Of a DNA stretch of 64,000 nt, positions 33,445-42,007 are shown in pieces. Position numbers and translations under genes: made by a program. The DNA is from Alkaliphilus flagellatus (lineage in GTDB: Bacteria > Bacillota > Clostridia > Peptostreptococcales > Natronincolaceae). The stretch is taken from contig NZ_JAHLQK010000002.1 of NCBI RefSeq assembly GCF_018919215.1, positions 434,001 to 498,000 of the forward strand, written 5' to 3'. Below the pieces are notes generated by a model. The model had not been told where the DNA came from, made no database searches, and saw only the letters and a list, made by a program, of their open reading frames with translations. How positions within the stretch are numbered: position 1 is the stretch's first letter; the number at the start of each line of letters is the position of its first letter.

Positions 33445-35256
33445 TTGAATGCATTAACAATAAAGCAAGCTATGGAATATAGACAGTTGGTTGATGTATT
33501 AATGTCGGATCAGCATTTTGCTGATATTGTTTTAACTGGTGGCCATGTAATTAATGTTTTAACCCGAGAAATATATAGTGCAGATATTGCAATTAAGGGA
33601 AAATATATTTTACTAGTGGGAGACAGTAATAGTCTAATAGGCTCTAAAACAATAGTAGTAGATGTGGCTGATAGATTTTTAGCTCCAGGTTTTATTGACT
33701 CCCATATGCATTTTGAAAGCAGTATGTTAACTATTACAGAGTTTTCAAGGCTTTCTATACCTTCAGGCACTACTACATTAGTAGCGGATCCTCACGAAAT
33801 AGGAAATGCTTTAGGTCCCATTGGTATGAAGGCAATGGCTATTGAAGCTTCTACCGTGCCTAATCATGTACATTTAGTCGTTCCAGCTCTTACCCCAGAT
33901 TGTCCAGGACTAGAAACTGCTGGCTATGATGTTAATTCAAAGGACATGGAAGAAATTTTAAACTATCCGAATGTAATAGGTATTGGAGAACTCCAAGGAT
34001 TTAGTAATGCTAAGCATGTATACAATCATACTCCAGAAATTATTACAGATTTAATAGCTTCTACTATATATGCTAAAAGCATGGGCAAGGTAATTGATGG
34101 AAATGCTCCAGAACTATTTGGTTCAGAACTGGCAGCTCATATAATAGCTACTGGTGGAAAGTGCTCCTGTCATGAAACCACTACTAAAGAAGAGTGTGTA
34201 GAAAAGCTTCGCCAAGGAGTTTATGTGTTTATGAGAGAAGGCTCCACACAGAGAAATATGGCAGAATGTATTAGGGCAGTTACAGAAGAAGGATTTGATT
34301 CTAGAAGATGTATATTAGCTACAGATGATATGGTAGCTGAGGATTTAGAAAAACTAGGACATATGAACGAAATAGTAAAGCGTACAATAGCTGAAGGTGT
34401 AGATCCTGTTGAAGCAATACAAATGGTTACTATTAATCCTGCAACATATTTTGGACTAGAGGATGTAGGTGTACTATCTCCAGGAAAGTTAGCAGATATA
34501 GCTATCATTAGTGACCTAAGAGAAATGAAGGTCGAAGCTGTTTTCTTAGAAGGAAAACTAGTGGCATCTAAGGGTAAGTTATTAATAGATATGCCTAAAT
34601 ATACATATCCGGAGGAAGTAAAATGCTCTGTAAAGCGATTACCTATAGATGAAGAAGACTTAAAAATATATGCAGATGGAAGAGAAGTAGAGGTTAGATG
34701 TATTGAACTAATTCCTGACCAGAATCTATCAGGAAGTTTAGAGGCTAAGGTAAGAGTTCAAAGTGGTATGGCACTACCAGACATAGATAATGATGTACTT
34801 CAAATTGTTTGTGTAGAACGCTATGGTAGAAATGAAAATATAGGCAAGGCCTTTGTTAAGGGTTTTGGATTAAAGCATGGAGCCTTTGCAGAAAGCGTTG
34901 CCCACGACACCCACAATATTATAGCTGTAGGAACAAACTTAAAGGATATGACAGAGGCAATTAATCATGTGATTAAGATGAACGGCGGTATTGCTGTATC
35001 AAAAGGCGGAAAAATAATAGAAGAGTTAAGACTGCCAGTTGGTGGACTTATAACAGATGAGTTAACTGGTCCTGAGGTTAGTAGAAGAATTTCTAATCTT
35101 GAAATGGTAGTTAAAGAACAATTAGGCTGTAAGGTCCATGCACCTTTTATGCACCTATCTTTTTTAGCTCTATCTACTAGTCCAAAATGGAAAATTACTG
35201 ATATGGGTTTAATAGATGTTAATAACTTTAAAGTTCTACCTCCATTAATAAAATAG
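33445..35256 (+). CDS. Adenine deaminase-like amidohydrolase, divergent paralogue
   Basis: 603 residues, the length of AdeC-type adenine deaminases. The metal motif reads SHMHFESSM where the canonical paralogue at 42008 has GHVHIESSM; VADPHEIGN, ATDDM and the C-terminal GGIAVSKGGKI and HAPFMHLSFLAL follow. It is the enzyme closest to the shell genes. Since the cluster already encodes a canonical adenine deaminase, this one may deaminate another amino-heterocycle, most attractively 4-aminoimidazole to 4-imidazolone (inference). TTG 33445 with AGGAGG 8 nt upstream. A second adenine deaminase with true adenine activity is the alternative. Confidence 0.85.
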   Translation: MNALTIKQAMEYRQLVDVLMSDQHFADIVLTGGHVINVLTREIYSADIAIKGKYILLVGDSNSLIGSKTIVVDVADRFLAPGFIDSHMHFESSMLTITEFSRLSIPSGTTTLVADPHEIGNALGPIGMKAMAIEASTVPNHVHLVVPALTPDCPGLETAGYDVNSKDMEEILNYPNVIGIGELQGFSNAKHVYNHTPEIITDLIASTIYAKSMGKVIDGNAPELFGSELAAHIIATGGKCSCHETTTKEECVEKLRQGVYVFMREGSTQRNMAECIRAVTEEGFDSRRCILATDDMVAEDLEKLGHMNEIVKRTIAEGVDPVEAIQMVTINPATYFGLEDVGVLSPGKLADIAIISDLREMKVEAVFLEGKLVASKGKLLIDMPKYTYPEEVKCSVKRLPIDEEDLKIYADGREVEVRCIELIPDQNLSGSLEAKVRVQSGMALPDIDNDVLQIVCVERYGRNENIGKAFVKGFGLKHGAFAESVAHDTHNIIAVGTNLKDMTEAINHVIKMNGGIAVSKGGKIIEELRLPVGGLITDELTGPEVSRRISNLEMVVKEQLGCKVHAPFMHLSFLALSTSPKWKITDMGLIDVNNFKVLPPLIK

Positions 35257-35317
35257 ATGAATTAAGGTAGAAAAATAAAGGCAAAGGAGGTAATATAGTT
35301 GGCTTGACAGGTAGAAA

Positions 35318-35373
35318 AGTGGAAGGTCTTCCACAGATATAAGGGGCTATATGCCTAAAAAGGGGGCTTAAAA
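35318..35373 (+). other. Structured leader before the purine permease
   Basis: The 117-nt gap holds the palindrome GTGGAAGGTCTTCCAC (35318-35333) and a GGGGCTATATGCC hairpin before GGGGGCT and the start codon. No known riboswitch motif is recognised, and there is no purine-riboswitch core. It could control permease translation. Confidence 0.35.
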
Positions 35374-36726
35374 ATGAGTGTGAAAATGAGTGAGGACACT
35401 GGTTTTTTAGAAAGGACCTTTAAGTTAAATGAACACAAAACCAATGTAAAAACAGAAATTATTGCAGGTATTACAACATTTATGACGATGGCATATATTT
35501 TAATTGTAAATCCATTGATTTTATCTGATGCAGGAATGGATTTTGGAGCGGTGTTTACTGCAACAGCATTAGCTTCTGTAGTAGCTACATTAATAATGGC
35601 TTTCTATGCCAATCTTCCATTCGCTCTAGCGCCTGGTATGGGGTTAAATGCGTACTTTGCCTATACTGTGGTATTAGGAATGGGATATTCCTGGGAATTT
35701 GCTCTAACAGCTGTATTGCTTGAAGGCTTAATATTTATACTTCTTTCATTTTTTAATGTAAGAGAAGCCATAATCGATAGTATACCTATTAATTTAAAAC
35801 ATGCAGTTTCTGTAGGTATTGGATTATTTATTGCTTTTATCGGCCTTGCAAATGCAGGAATCGTTGATTCTGCTAAGTTTATAACTCTAGAAGGTAAGTT
35901 GGATGGACTAATCGTAGGTCTTGGTGACTTAACACAGGCAGCTCCACTATTGGCTATTATCGGTATTGTTATTACTGGATTATTGTTGGCAAAAGGAGTT
36001 AAAGGTGCATTACTTCTTGGTATTTTAATTACTACGGTAATTGGAATTCCTATGGGAGTAACATCATTACCAGAACAAATGAAATTTATAAGCTTACCAC
36101 CTTCATTATCACCGATTTTCTTTAAGTTTGATTTTTCGCAAATATTCTCTCTAAATATGTTAATAGTTCTATTTTCATTTTTATTTGTAGATATATTCGA
36201 TACTATTGGAACATTAGTAGGGGTATCTTCTAAGGCAGATATGTTAGATAAAGACGGCAAAGTTCCAAATGCAAAGCAAGCTTTATTTGCAGACGCTGTA
36301 GGTACAACAGTAGGTGCCTGTTTAGGAACAAGTACAGTAACGACCTATGTTGAAAGTGCTGCAGGAGTTGCAGAAGGTGGAAGAACAGGATTAACTGCTC
36401 TATCAGCAGCAGGAATGTTTGCTCTATCACTATTACTTTCACCATTATTTATTATGATTCCAAGTGCAGCTACAGCTCCGGCCTTAGTAATAGTAGGATT
36501 ATTTATGATGTCTCCTATTAAAAAGATAGATTTAGATGATTTTACAGAAGCAATTCCAGCATTCTTAACTATTGTAATGATGCCTTTAGCATACAGCATA
36601 GCAGAAGGTATAGTATTTGGTATGGTTTCCTATGTGGTGCTTAAGGTTTTAACTGGTAAAGGAAACAAAGTTTCTCCTGTTATGTATGTGTTAGCTCTAT
36701 TATTTGTACTTAAGTTTATAATCTAA
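35374..36726 (+). CDS. Purine permease, AzgA-type NCS2 (GhxP/AdeQ-like)
   Basis: 450 residues with about 12-14 membrane segments. Typical AzgA motifs are KTEIIAGITTFMTMAYILIV, FALAPGMGLNAYFAYTVV, FLFVDIFDTIGTLVGVSSKA and GTSTVTTYVESAAGVAEGGR. This group of proton symporters carries adenine, guanine and hypoxanthine, and some members xanthine. It follows an adenine deaminase-like gene and precedes a guanine deaminase-like gene, which fits import of purine bases for the pathway. The specific base is not readable from sequence. Confidence 0.93.
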   Translation: MSVKMSEDTGFLERTFKLNEHKTNVKTEIIAGITTFMTMAYILIVNPLILSDAGMDFGAVFTATALASVVATLIMAFYANLPFALAPGMGLNAYFAYTVVLGMGYSWEFALTAVLLEGLIFILLSFFNVREAIIDSIPINLKHAVSVGIGLFIAFIGLANAGIVDSAKFITLEGKLDGLIVGLGDLTQAAPLLAIIGIVITGLLLAKGVKGALLLGILITTVIGIPMGVTSLPEQMKFISLPPSLSPIFFKFDFSQIFSLNMLIVLFSFLFVDIFDTIGTLVGVSSKADMLDKDGKVPNAKQALFADAVGTTVGACLGTSTVTTYVESAAGVAEGGRTGLTALSAAGMFALSLLLSPLFIMIPSAATAPALVIVGLFMMSPIKKIDLDDFTEAIPAFLTIVMMPLAYSIAEGIVFGMVSYVVLKVLTGKGNKVSPVMYVLALLFVLKFII

Positions 36727-36732
36727 TAAAAC

Positions 36733-36763
36733 TAGTTATTCGCCCTCTAAATGGGGGCGGATA
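36733..36763 (+). terminator. Hairpin after purine permease
   Basis: GTTATTCGCCC and GGGCGGATAAC form an 11-bp stem (one mismatch) just after the stop. It is followed by A/C rather than T, so termination may be partial. Confidence 0.55.
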
Positions 36764-36768
36764 ACTAC

Positions 36769-36826
36769 AATAAACTAAGAAAAGTGTATAACATTATTTT
36801 CTTTTATGCAATTTTCTTAGTTTATT
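36769..36826. repeat. 15-bp perfect inverted repeat
   Basis: AATAAACTAAGAAAA (36769-36783) and TTTTCTTAGTTTATT (36812-36826) are perfect arms 28 bp apart, about 70 bp upstream of the amidohydrolase. It may be an operator, or a second terminator. Confidence 0.55.
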
Positions 36827-36896
36827 AATATGCATATATAGATTTTATTGAAATTCAACATTTACTATATACATTTAACAAAAAAGGGGTGTAAAT

Positions 36897-38234
36897 ATGA
36901 GTAAATTGTTAATTAAAAATGGTACTATTGTAACCATGAACAAGGGAAGAGAAATACTAAAGGGAGATATTTTAATTGAGGGGGATGAAATTAAAGAAGT
37001 AGGTGGTAGTCTAACAATAGAAGCAGACCATACCATAGATGCCACAGGAAGGGTAGTAATACCAGGGCTTATACAAAGTCATATACACCTTACACAAACT
37101 TTATATCGTGGTCAGGCTGACGATATGGAACTAATGGATTGGCTTAAGAAAAGGGTATGGCCTCTAGAGGGTTCCCACACATCAGAGTCTAACCACATAT
37201 CTGCAAAGCTTGGGATAGCAGAGTTAATTAAAGGTGGAAACACATCAATAATAGATATGGAATCCGTACATCATACAGAAGCAGCAATAGAAGCCATATA
37301 TGAAAGTGGAATAAGGGCTATTACAGGGAAATGCATGATGGACTATGGTGCAGGAGTACCAAAGGTATTGATGGAAAGTACAGAGGATTCTATAAAAGTA
37401 AGTATTAGAATACTTAAGAAGTGGCATGGCAAAGGAAACGGTAGAATACAATATGCCTTTGCACCACGATTTGTAGTTTCCTGTACCGAGGAACTTTTAA
37501 TAAAGGTTAGGGATTTGGCAAAGGAATACAATGTTGGTGTACATACACATGCTTCAGAAAACAGAGGGGAAATAGAGATTGTTCAAAAAGATCGTGGAAT
37601 GAGGAACATTACTTATTTACACAAATTAGGTTTAACAGGTCCAAATCTTATTTTAGCCCACTGCATATGGTTAGATGATGAAGAAATGAAAATATTAGCT
37701 GAAACTGGAACTCATATAGTCCATTGTCCGAACTCTAATATGAAGTTAGCATCGGGAATTGCTAAAATCCCAGAGCTTATGGAAATGGGAGTAAATGTTG
37801 GAATTGGAATAGATGGTGCACCTTGTAACAATAATTTAGACATGTTTAAAGAAATGAGTTCTGCTGCTCTTATCCAAAAAGCTAGACTATTAAGCCCTAC
37901 AGTAATGCCTGCAAACAAGGTATTTGAAATGGCTACGCTAAATGGTGCTAAAGCATTGGGTATGGAAGATAAAGTTGGTAGTTTAGAAGTTGGTAAAAAG
38001 GCAGACCTTGCTATAGTTAATCTAGATAATTTACATTCAACACCAAGTGTGGAGGTAGATGTTATTTCTCAGCTTGTATACTCTGCTAAGGCGTCGGACG
38101 TAGAAACCACTATTATTGACGGTAAGGTTGTTATGGAAAATAGAGAACTAGTAACTTTAAATGAAAAGTATATAAAAGCAGAAGCAAATAGACTTATTAA
38201 ACAGCAGATTGATTTAGCTGGGGTTAAAAAGTAA
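36897..38234 (+). CDS. Amidohydrolase, guanine deaminase/TRZ-ATZ type
   Basis: 445 residues of the TRZ/ATZ and SsnA-like deaminase subfamily. Metal and catalytic residues visible: QSHIHLTQ, HTHASE, LAHCIWL, HCPNSNMKL and the Asp in IGIDGAPCNNN. Relatives deaminate guanine, 5'-deoxyadenosine, methylthioadenosine or S-adenosylhomocysteine. Beside a purine permease and xanthine dehydrogenase, conversion of guanine to xanthine is the most economical role. Imidazolone hydrolysis (HutI-like) is a weaker alternative. RBS AAAGGGGTG; a terminator follows. Confidence 0.85.
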   Translation: MSKLLIKNGTIVTMNKGREILKGDILIEGDEIKEVGGSLTIEADHTIDATGRVVIPGLIQSHIHLTQTLYRGQADDMELMDWLKKRVWPLEGSHTSESNHISAKLGIAELIKGGNTSIIDMESVHHTEAAIEAIYESGIRAITGKCMMDYGAGVPKVLMESTEDSIKVSIRILKKWHGKGNGRIQYAFAPRFVVSCTEELLIKVRDLAKEYNVGVHTHASENRGEIEIVQKDRGMRNITYLHKLGLTGPNLILAHCIWLDDEEMKILAETGTHIVHCPNSNMKLASGIAKIPELMEMGVNVGIGIDGAPCNNNLDMFKEMSSAALIQKARLLSPTVMPANKVFEMATLNGAKALGMEDKVGSLEVGKKADLAIVNLDNLHSTPSVEVDVISQLVYSAKASDVETTIIDGKVVMENRELVTLNEKYIKAEANRLIKQQIDLAGVKK

Positions 38235-38236
38235 AT

Positions 38237-38258
38237 AAGGAGGGAAACCTCCTTTTTT
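38237..38258 (+). terminator. Terminator after amidohydrolase
   Basis: AAGGAGG-GAAA-CCTCCTT followed by TTTT. Confidence 0.75.
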
Positions 38259-38337
38259 GCTAATTATATATCTGAGTTAGTATGAAAAATTAAAATACAG
38301 GTTCATCTGGAGTATCTGGATAAAGGGGGAGAAGAAA

Positions 38338-39225
38338 TTGATAGAAAAGGTTGTAAAATGCAAAGAGTTAGATGATGTATTAGACATACTTATGGAATAT
38401 AAAAATGATGCAAGGCTTATTGCAGGGGGAACGGATATTATTATACAACTTAGACAAGGCAGGCTATCACCTAAAATATTAATTGATATTTCAAGTATAG
38501 AAGAGCTTAAATATATAGAAGAAAAAGATGGATTTATAGAAATTGGTGGAGCTACCACCTTTCAAGAAATTCAAAGAAGTTCCTACTTTAGTGGGAATAT
38601 GAAAGGACTTTCAAAGGCAGCAAGTATGGTAGGTTCTCCACAAATAAGAAGTACAGCCACTGTAGGGGGTAATATTTGTAACGGTTCCCCTGCTGCGGAT
38701 ATTGTTCCCCCATTATTAGCACTAGATTCAGTAGCGATAATTAAAAGTAGAAAAGGGACTAGAGAAGTTCAGTTAGAAAACTTTTTCATAGGTAAAGGAA
38801 AGGTAGATATAGGCCACGATGAGATTCTTACATCTGTAAGGTTTAAAGCTTTAGAAAATAGGAGTGGACTTAGCTTTAGCAAGTTAGGACTTAGAAAGGC
38901 TCTAGCTATCTCTAGAATATGTACCTCAATTATGCTCCAGTTAGATGAAGATCAAAACTGTAGCAGTATTAAAATAGCAAATGGATCTTTGGGAGAATAC
39001 GGGATTAGAGAAAAAGACGTCGAGGAATTTTATATTAATAATAAAATAAATGAAAAGACAATAGAAGAAGGTTTAGAACTAATTAGAAGGTCTATATATA
39101 AGCGTTTACATGGAAGATCAAGTCTTCCATATAAAATTGAAGCAGTAGATGGAACCTTTACAGATGCTATTAAAAATGCTATGGAAGAAGCCATGAAAGA
39201 AAATTTGGCCCTATGTGCCAACTAG
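38338..39225 (+). CDS. Xanthine dehydrogenase family FAD subunit
   Basis: 295 residues. LIAGGTDIIIQLRQGRLSP and ATVGGNICNGSPAADIVPPL are the two FAD-binding stretches of the molybdenum hydroxylase flavoprotein subunit (XdhB/CoxM/NdhF type). It carries electrons from the Fe-S subunit to NAD(P) or another acceptor. TTG start with GGGGGAGAAG upstream. Genes for the Fe-S and Mo subunits follow with spacings of 11 nt and an overlap, so the complex is built stoichiometrically. The N-terminal VKCKELDDVLDILMEYK is typical. Confidence 0.93.
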   Translation: MIEKVVKCKELDDVLDILMEYKNDARLIAGGTDIIIQLRQGRLSPKILIDISSIEELKYIEEKDGFIEIGGATTFQEIQRSSYFSGNMKGLSKAASMVGSPQIRSTATVGGNICNGSPAADIVPPLLALDSVAIIKSRKGTREVQLENFFIGKGKVDIGHDEILTSVRFKALENRSGLSFSKLGLRKALAISRICTSIMLQLDEDQNCSSIKIANGSLGEYGIREKDVEEFYINNKINEKTIEEGLELIRRSIYKRLHGRSSLPYKIEAVDGTFTDAIKNAMEEAMKENLALCAN

Positions 39226-39236
39226 GGGGAATTTAG

Positions 39237-39713
39237 GTGAAGGAGATCACATTAAATGTTAATGGAATAGATCATATAATAAAAATAGATGAGGAAGATA
39301 GACTTATTGATGTATTGAGAGAAGGACTAAAATTTACAGGAACTAAGGAAGGCTGTGGAGAGGGAGAGTGCGGAGCCTGTACAGTAATTATGGATGGCGT
39401 AACTGTTAATTCATGTATGGTTATGGCATTTCAAGCAGAGGGTAAAAAAATAATTACTATTGAAGGACTTGGAACAGATGAGGAGATAGATCCTATACAA
39501 CAGGCCTTTTTAGAAGAGGGAGCTGTACAATGCGGATTTTGTATTCCAGGAATGGTACTTTCTGCTAAGGTTGTACTAGACAATAATCCTTCCCCTAGCA
39601 GAGAAGAAATAAGAGAATCCATTTCAGGTAATCTTTGTCGATGTACAGGATATAACAAGATTGTAGATGCTATAGAAAGGGCAGGAAAGCTTTTGAGGGG
39701 TGAAAATCTATGA
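39237..39713 (+). CDS. Xanthine dehydrogenase family [2Fe-2S] subunit
   Basis: 158 residues. The plant-type [2Fe-2S] cluster ligands are in GCGEGECGACTV near residue 40 plus a following Cys in VNSCM, and the second cluster ligands in QCGFCIPGM and NLCRCTGYNKI. It links the molybdenum site to the flavin. GTG start after GGGGGAATTTAG. Its stop overlaps the start of the next gene (ATGA), so the two are translationally coupled. Confidence 0.96.
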   Translation: MKEITLNVNGIDHIIKIDEEDRLIDVLREGLKFTGTKEGCGEGECGACTVIMDGVTVNSCMVMAFQAEGKKIITIEGLGTDEEIDPIQQAFLEEGAVQCGFCIPGMVLSAKVVLDNNPSPSREEIRESISGNLCRCTGYNKIVDAIERAGKLLRGENL

Positions 39714-40966
39714 AAGAACTTGAAGTAATAGGAAAAAGTATAATTAGAGTAGATGGACTTTCAAAGGTAAGGGGAAGTGCTATTTATCCTGAAGATATAA
39801 CCATGGATGATATGCTCTATGGAAAAACTCTACGCTCAATCAAGCCTCATGCCTATATAAAAGTAGATACAAGCACAGCAGAAAAAGTAGACGGAGTAAT
39901 AAAGATACTTACTGCAAAAGATGTTCCTTTTAATAGTCACGGGGTACTATACAAGGACCATGAAGTGTTTTGTAGTAAAAAAGTAAGACGAATAGGGGAT
40001 CCTATTGCATTTGTTGTCGCAAAGAATAAGAGAATTGCAGAAACGGCAGTTAGAAAAATAGAAGTTGAATATGAGGAGATAGAGGGAGTATTTGATCCGA
40101 TAGAGGCAATGAAGAAGGATGCTCCAAAGGTTCATGATGGGGGTAATGTTGTACACCACTGTAAAATTAGAAAGGGAAATGTAGAGGAAGCTTTTAAGAA
40201 TTGTGCGGTAATTATAGAAGAGGAATATAAAACATCTATGGTGGATCATGCTTTTTTACAGCCAGAGGCAGGTATAGCATATGTAGATGAAGATGGAAAG
40301 ATTGTAGTTTGTGCTGCTACCCAATATCCTCATTTTGACCAAGAAGAAATAGCAGAGGCTCTATGTTTACAAAAAGAGGATGTAAAAGTTATCAATCCAG
40401 CAGTAGGAGGTGCCTTTGGAGGCAGGGAGGATATTACTTTACAAATCCATATTGCTCTTGCGGCGAAATTACTTAGAAAGCCGATAAAGACAGTATATTC
40501 AAGAGAGGAATCATTTACAGCTCATTGTAAGCGTCATCCTATGATAATGAATTATAAAACAGGAGCGGATAAGGAAGGAATGTTAATTGCAATGCAGGCG
40601 GAAATAATTGCAGATACTGGTGCCTATGCATCTTGGGTAAATAATGTTGTTAGGAAGGCAGTAACCCACGCCACTGGCCCTTATGAAATACCAAATGTAA
40701 AAATAGATGGATATGGGGTATACACAAATAACCCATTTGCAGGAGCCATGAGGGGGTTTGGGGCAGCTCAAGTACCAATTGCCCACGAACTACAAATGGA
40801 TAGATTAGCAGAAAAATTAAGCATAGATCCTATTAGAATTAGGATTAAAAATGGTTTTCGTGTAGGCTCAACAACATCTACAGGTCAAGTTTTAAACGAA
40901 AGTGTACCCCTAATAAATTGCATAGAAGCAGTGGCAAAGTCACTAAATCTTTTGGGGGAGGAGTAA
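39710..40966 (+). CDS. Molybdenum hydroxylase Mo subunit, N-terminal part (large)
   Basis: 418 residues corresponding to the first half of XdhA-type molybdopterin subunits: GLSKVRGSAIYPEDI, QPEAGIAYVDEDGKIVV, GGAFGGREDITLQ and NPFAGAMRGFGAAQVPIAHE. The frame stops at 40966 where a one-piece XdhA would continue. The second half begins 2 nt later at an ATG with its own GGGGGAGGAG. A separated large/medium pair is known in the selenium-containing nicotinate dehydrogenase of Eubacterium barkeri (NdhL, about 50 kDa; NdhM, 37 kDa), which fits well here. Likely substrate hypoxanthine or another purine. Confidence 0.88.
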   Translation: MKELEVIGKSIIRVDGLSKVRGSAIYPEDITMDDMLYGKTLRSIKPHAYIKVDTSTAEKVDGVIKILTAKDVPFNSHGVLYKDHEVFCSKKVRRIGDPIAFVVAKNKRIAETAVRKIEVEYEEIEGVFDPIEAMKKDAPKVHDGGNVVHHCKIRKGNVEEAFKNCAVIIEEEYKTSMVDHAFLQPEAGIAYVDEDGKIVVCAATQYPHFDQEEIAEALCLQKEDVKVINPAVGGAFGGREDITLQIHIALAAKLLRKPIKTVYSREESFTAHCKRHPMIMNYKTGADKEGMLIAMQAEIIADTGAYASWVNNVVRKAVTHATGPYEIPNVKIDGYGVYTNNPFAGAMRGFGAAQVPIAHELQMDRLAEKLSIDPIRIRIKNGFRVGSTTSTGQVLNESVPLINCIEAVAKSLNLLGEE

Positions 40967-40968
40967 AA

Positions 40969-41955
40969 ATGAAAAAACGAGGTATTGGAATAGGTACTAT
41001 AATGTATGGCACAGGATATGGAAATGGTTTTCCAGATGTTTCAAAGGCAGTAGCAGAGCTTTGCATAGATGGCAGAGTGGCTATTTACGTAGGTGCAACA
41101 GAGGTTGGACAAGGAGCAAAGACTATAATGAGTCAAATTCCTGCGGAGATATTAGGTCTTTCCGTAGAAAATATTATATTTACTTGTGAGGACTCTAGCA
41201 TAACTCCAGATGCAGGAACGGCAGCGGCAAGTAGACAAACATATAATACTGGAAATGCAATTAAAATAGCAGCAGAAAGTTTAAAAGAAGCTATACTTAT
41301 AAATAGCAAAGAAAAGTTAGGGTTAAATACTACAATAGGTATGGAATTGAAAGATGGAAGAGTATTTGTAAGTAGTTTCCCAACTAAAAGTATATCATTA
41401 AAAGAACTGGCTCAATCTCTTGATGGTAATCCACTTAAAAGAGAAGGCAAATTTATTGCTCAGACAACACAAATAGATGTGGAAACAGGTCAGGGGGCGC
41501 CCTATTGGCCTTACACCTTTAGTGCATATGGAGTAGAGGTTGAGGTAGATACAAAAACAGGTATTGTAGAAATAATTAAAGCTGTTTGTGCCCAAGATGT
41601 AGGGAGAGCTATTAACCCAAAGCTAATAGAAGGGCAAATGGATGGAGGATTTGCAATGGGGCTGGGTTATGGAATATTTGAAGATCTAAACCTTAGAAAA
41701 GGTGAAATAAAACATGACCGTTTTAGCAATTATTTAATCCCTACTTCTATGGATATTCCAGAGTTAGAAAAAATTATAATAGAAGATCCTGAATCTACAG
41801 GACCCTTTGGTGCCAAGGGAATAGGTGAGCCTGTAATGTTAGGTGTTGCACCCGCTATATTAAATGCAATATACGATGCTGTAGGTGTAAGAATAAATGA
41901 AATACCAGTAACTCCAGAGATATTACTAAGAGCTCTAAAGAAAAGTATGATATAA
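40969..41955 (+). CDS. Molybdenum hydroxylase Mo subunit, C-terminal part (medium)
   Basis: 328 residues equal to the second half of the XdhA family: VYVGATEVGQGAKTIMSQI-like cofactor segment (here IYVGATEVGQGAKTIM), DAGTAAASRQTYNTGNAIK, QDVGRAINPKLIEGQMDGG, the active-site glutamate in GAKGIGEPVMLGVAPAI. ATG 40969 follows a perfect ribosome site inside the end of the preceding gene, so the split looks genuine and not a recent frameshift. Together with 39237 and 38338 it makes a four-subunit hydroxylase. YqeC downstream suggests a selenium-containing cofactor. Confidence 0.9.
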   Translation: MKKRGIGIGTIMYGTGYGNGFPDVSKAVAELCIDGRVAIYVGATEVGQGAKTIMSQIPAEILGLSVENIIFTCEDSSITPDAGTAAASRQTYNTGNAIKIAAESLKEAILINSKEKLGLNTTIGMELKDGRVFVSSFPTKSISLKELAQSLDGNPLKREGKFIAQTTQIDVETGQGAPYWPYTFSAYGVEVEVDTKTGIVEIIKAVCAQDVGRAINPKLIEGQMDGGFAMGLGYGIFEDLNLRKGEIKHDRFSNYLIPTSMDIPELEKIIIEDPESTGPFGAKGIGEPVMLGVAPAILNAIYDAVGVRINEIPVTPEILLRALKKSMI

Positions 41956-42007
41956 TTATAAAAATTAATATTTAGGGTTATTAGATATTAGCAAAAGGAG
42001 CGATTAC

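Noticed and set aside
36897-38234. Imidazolonepropionase (HutI)
   Set aside because: Length and motifs such as HCPNSNMKL fit the TRZ/ATZ-guanine deaminase group better, and no other hut genes are present.
40918-40971. Possible sequencing frameshift splitting xdhA
   Set aside because: The second half has a perfect ribosome site 5 nt before its ATG and the split matches the NdhL/NdhM subunit pattern, so I treat it as two real genes.
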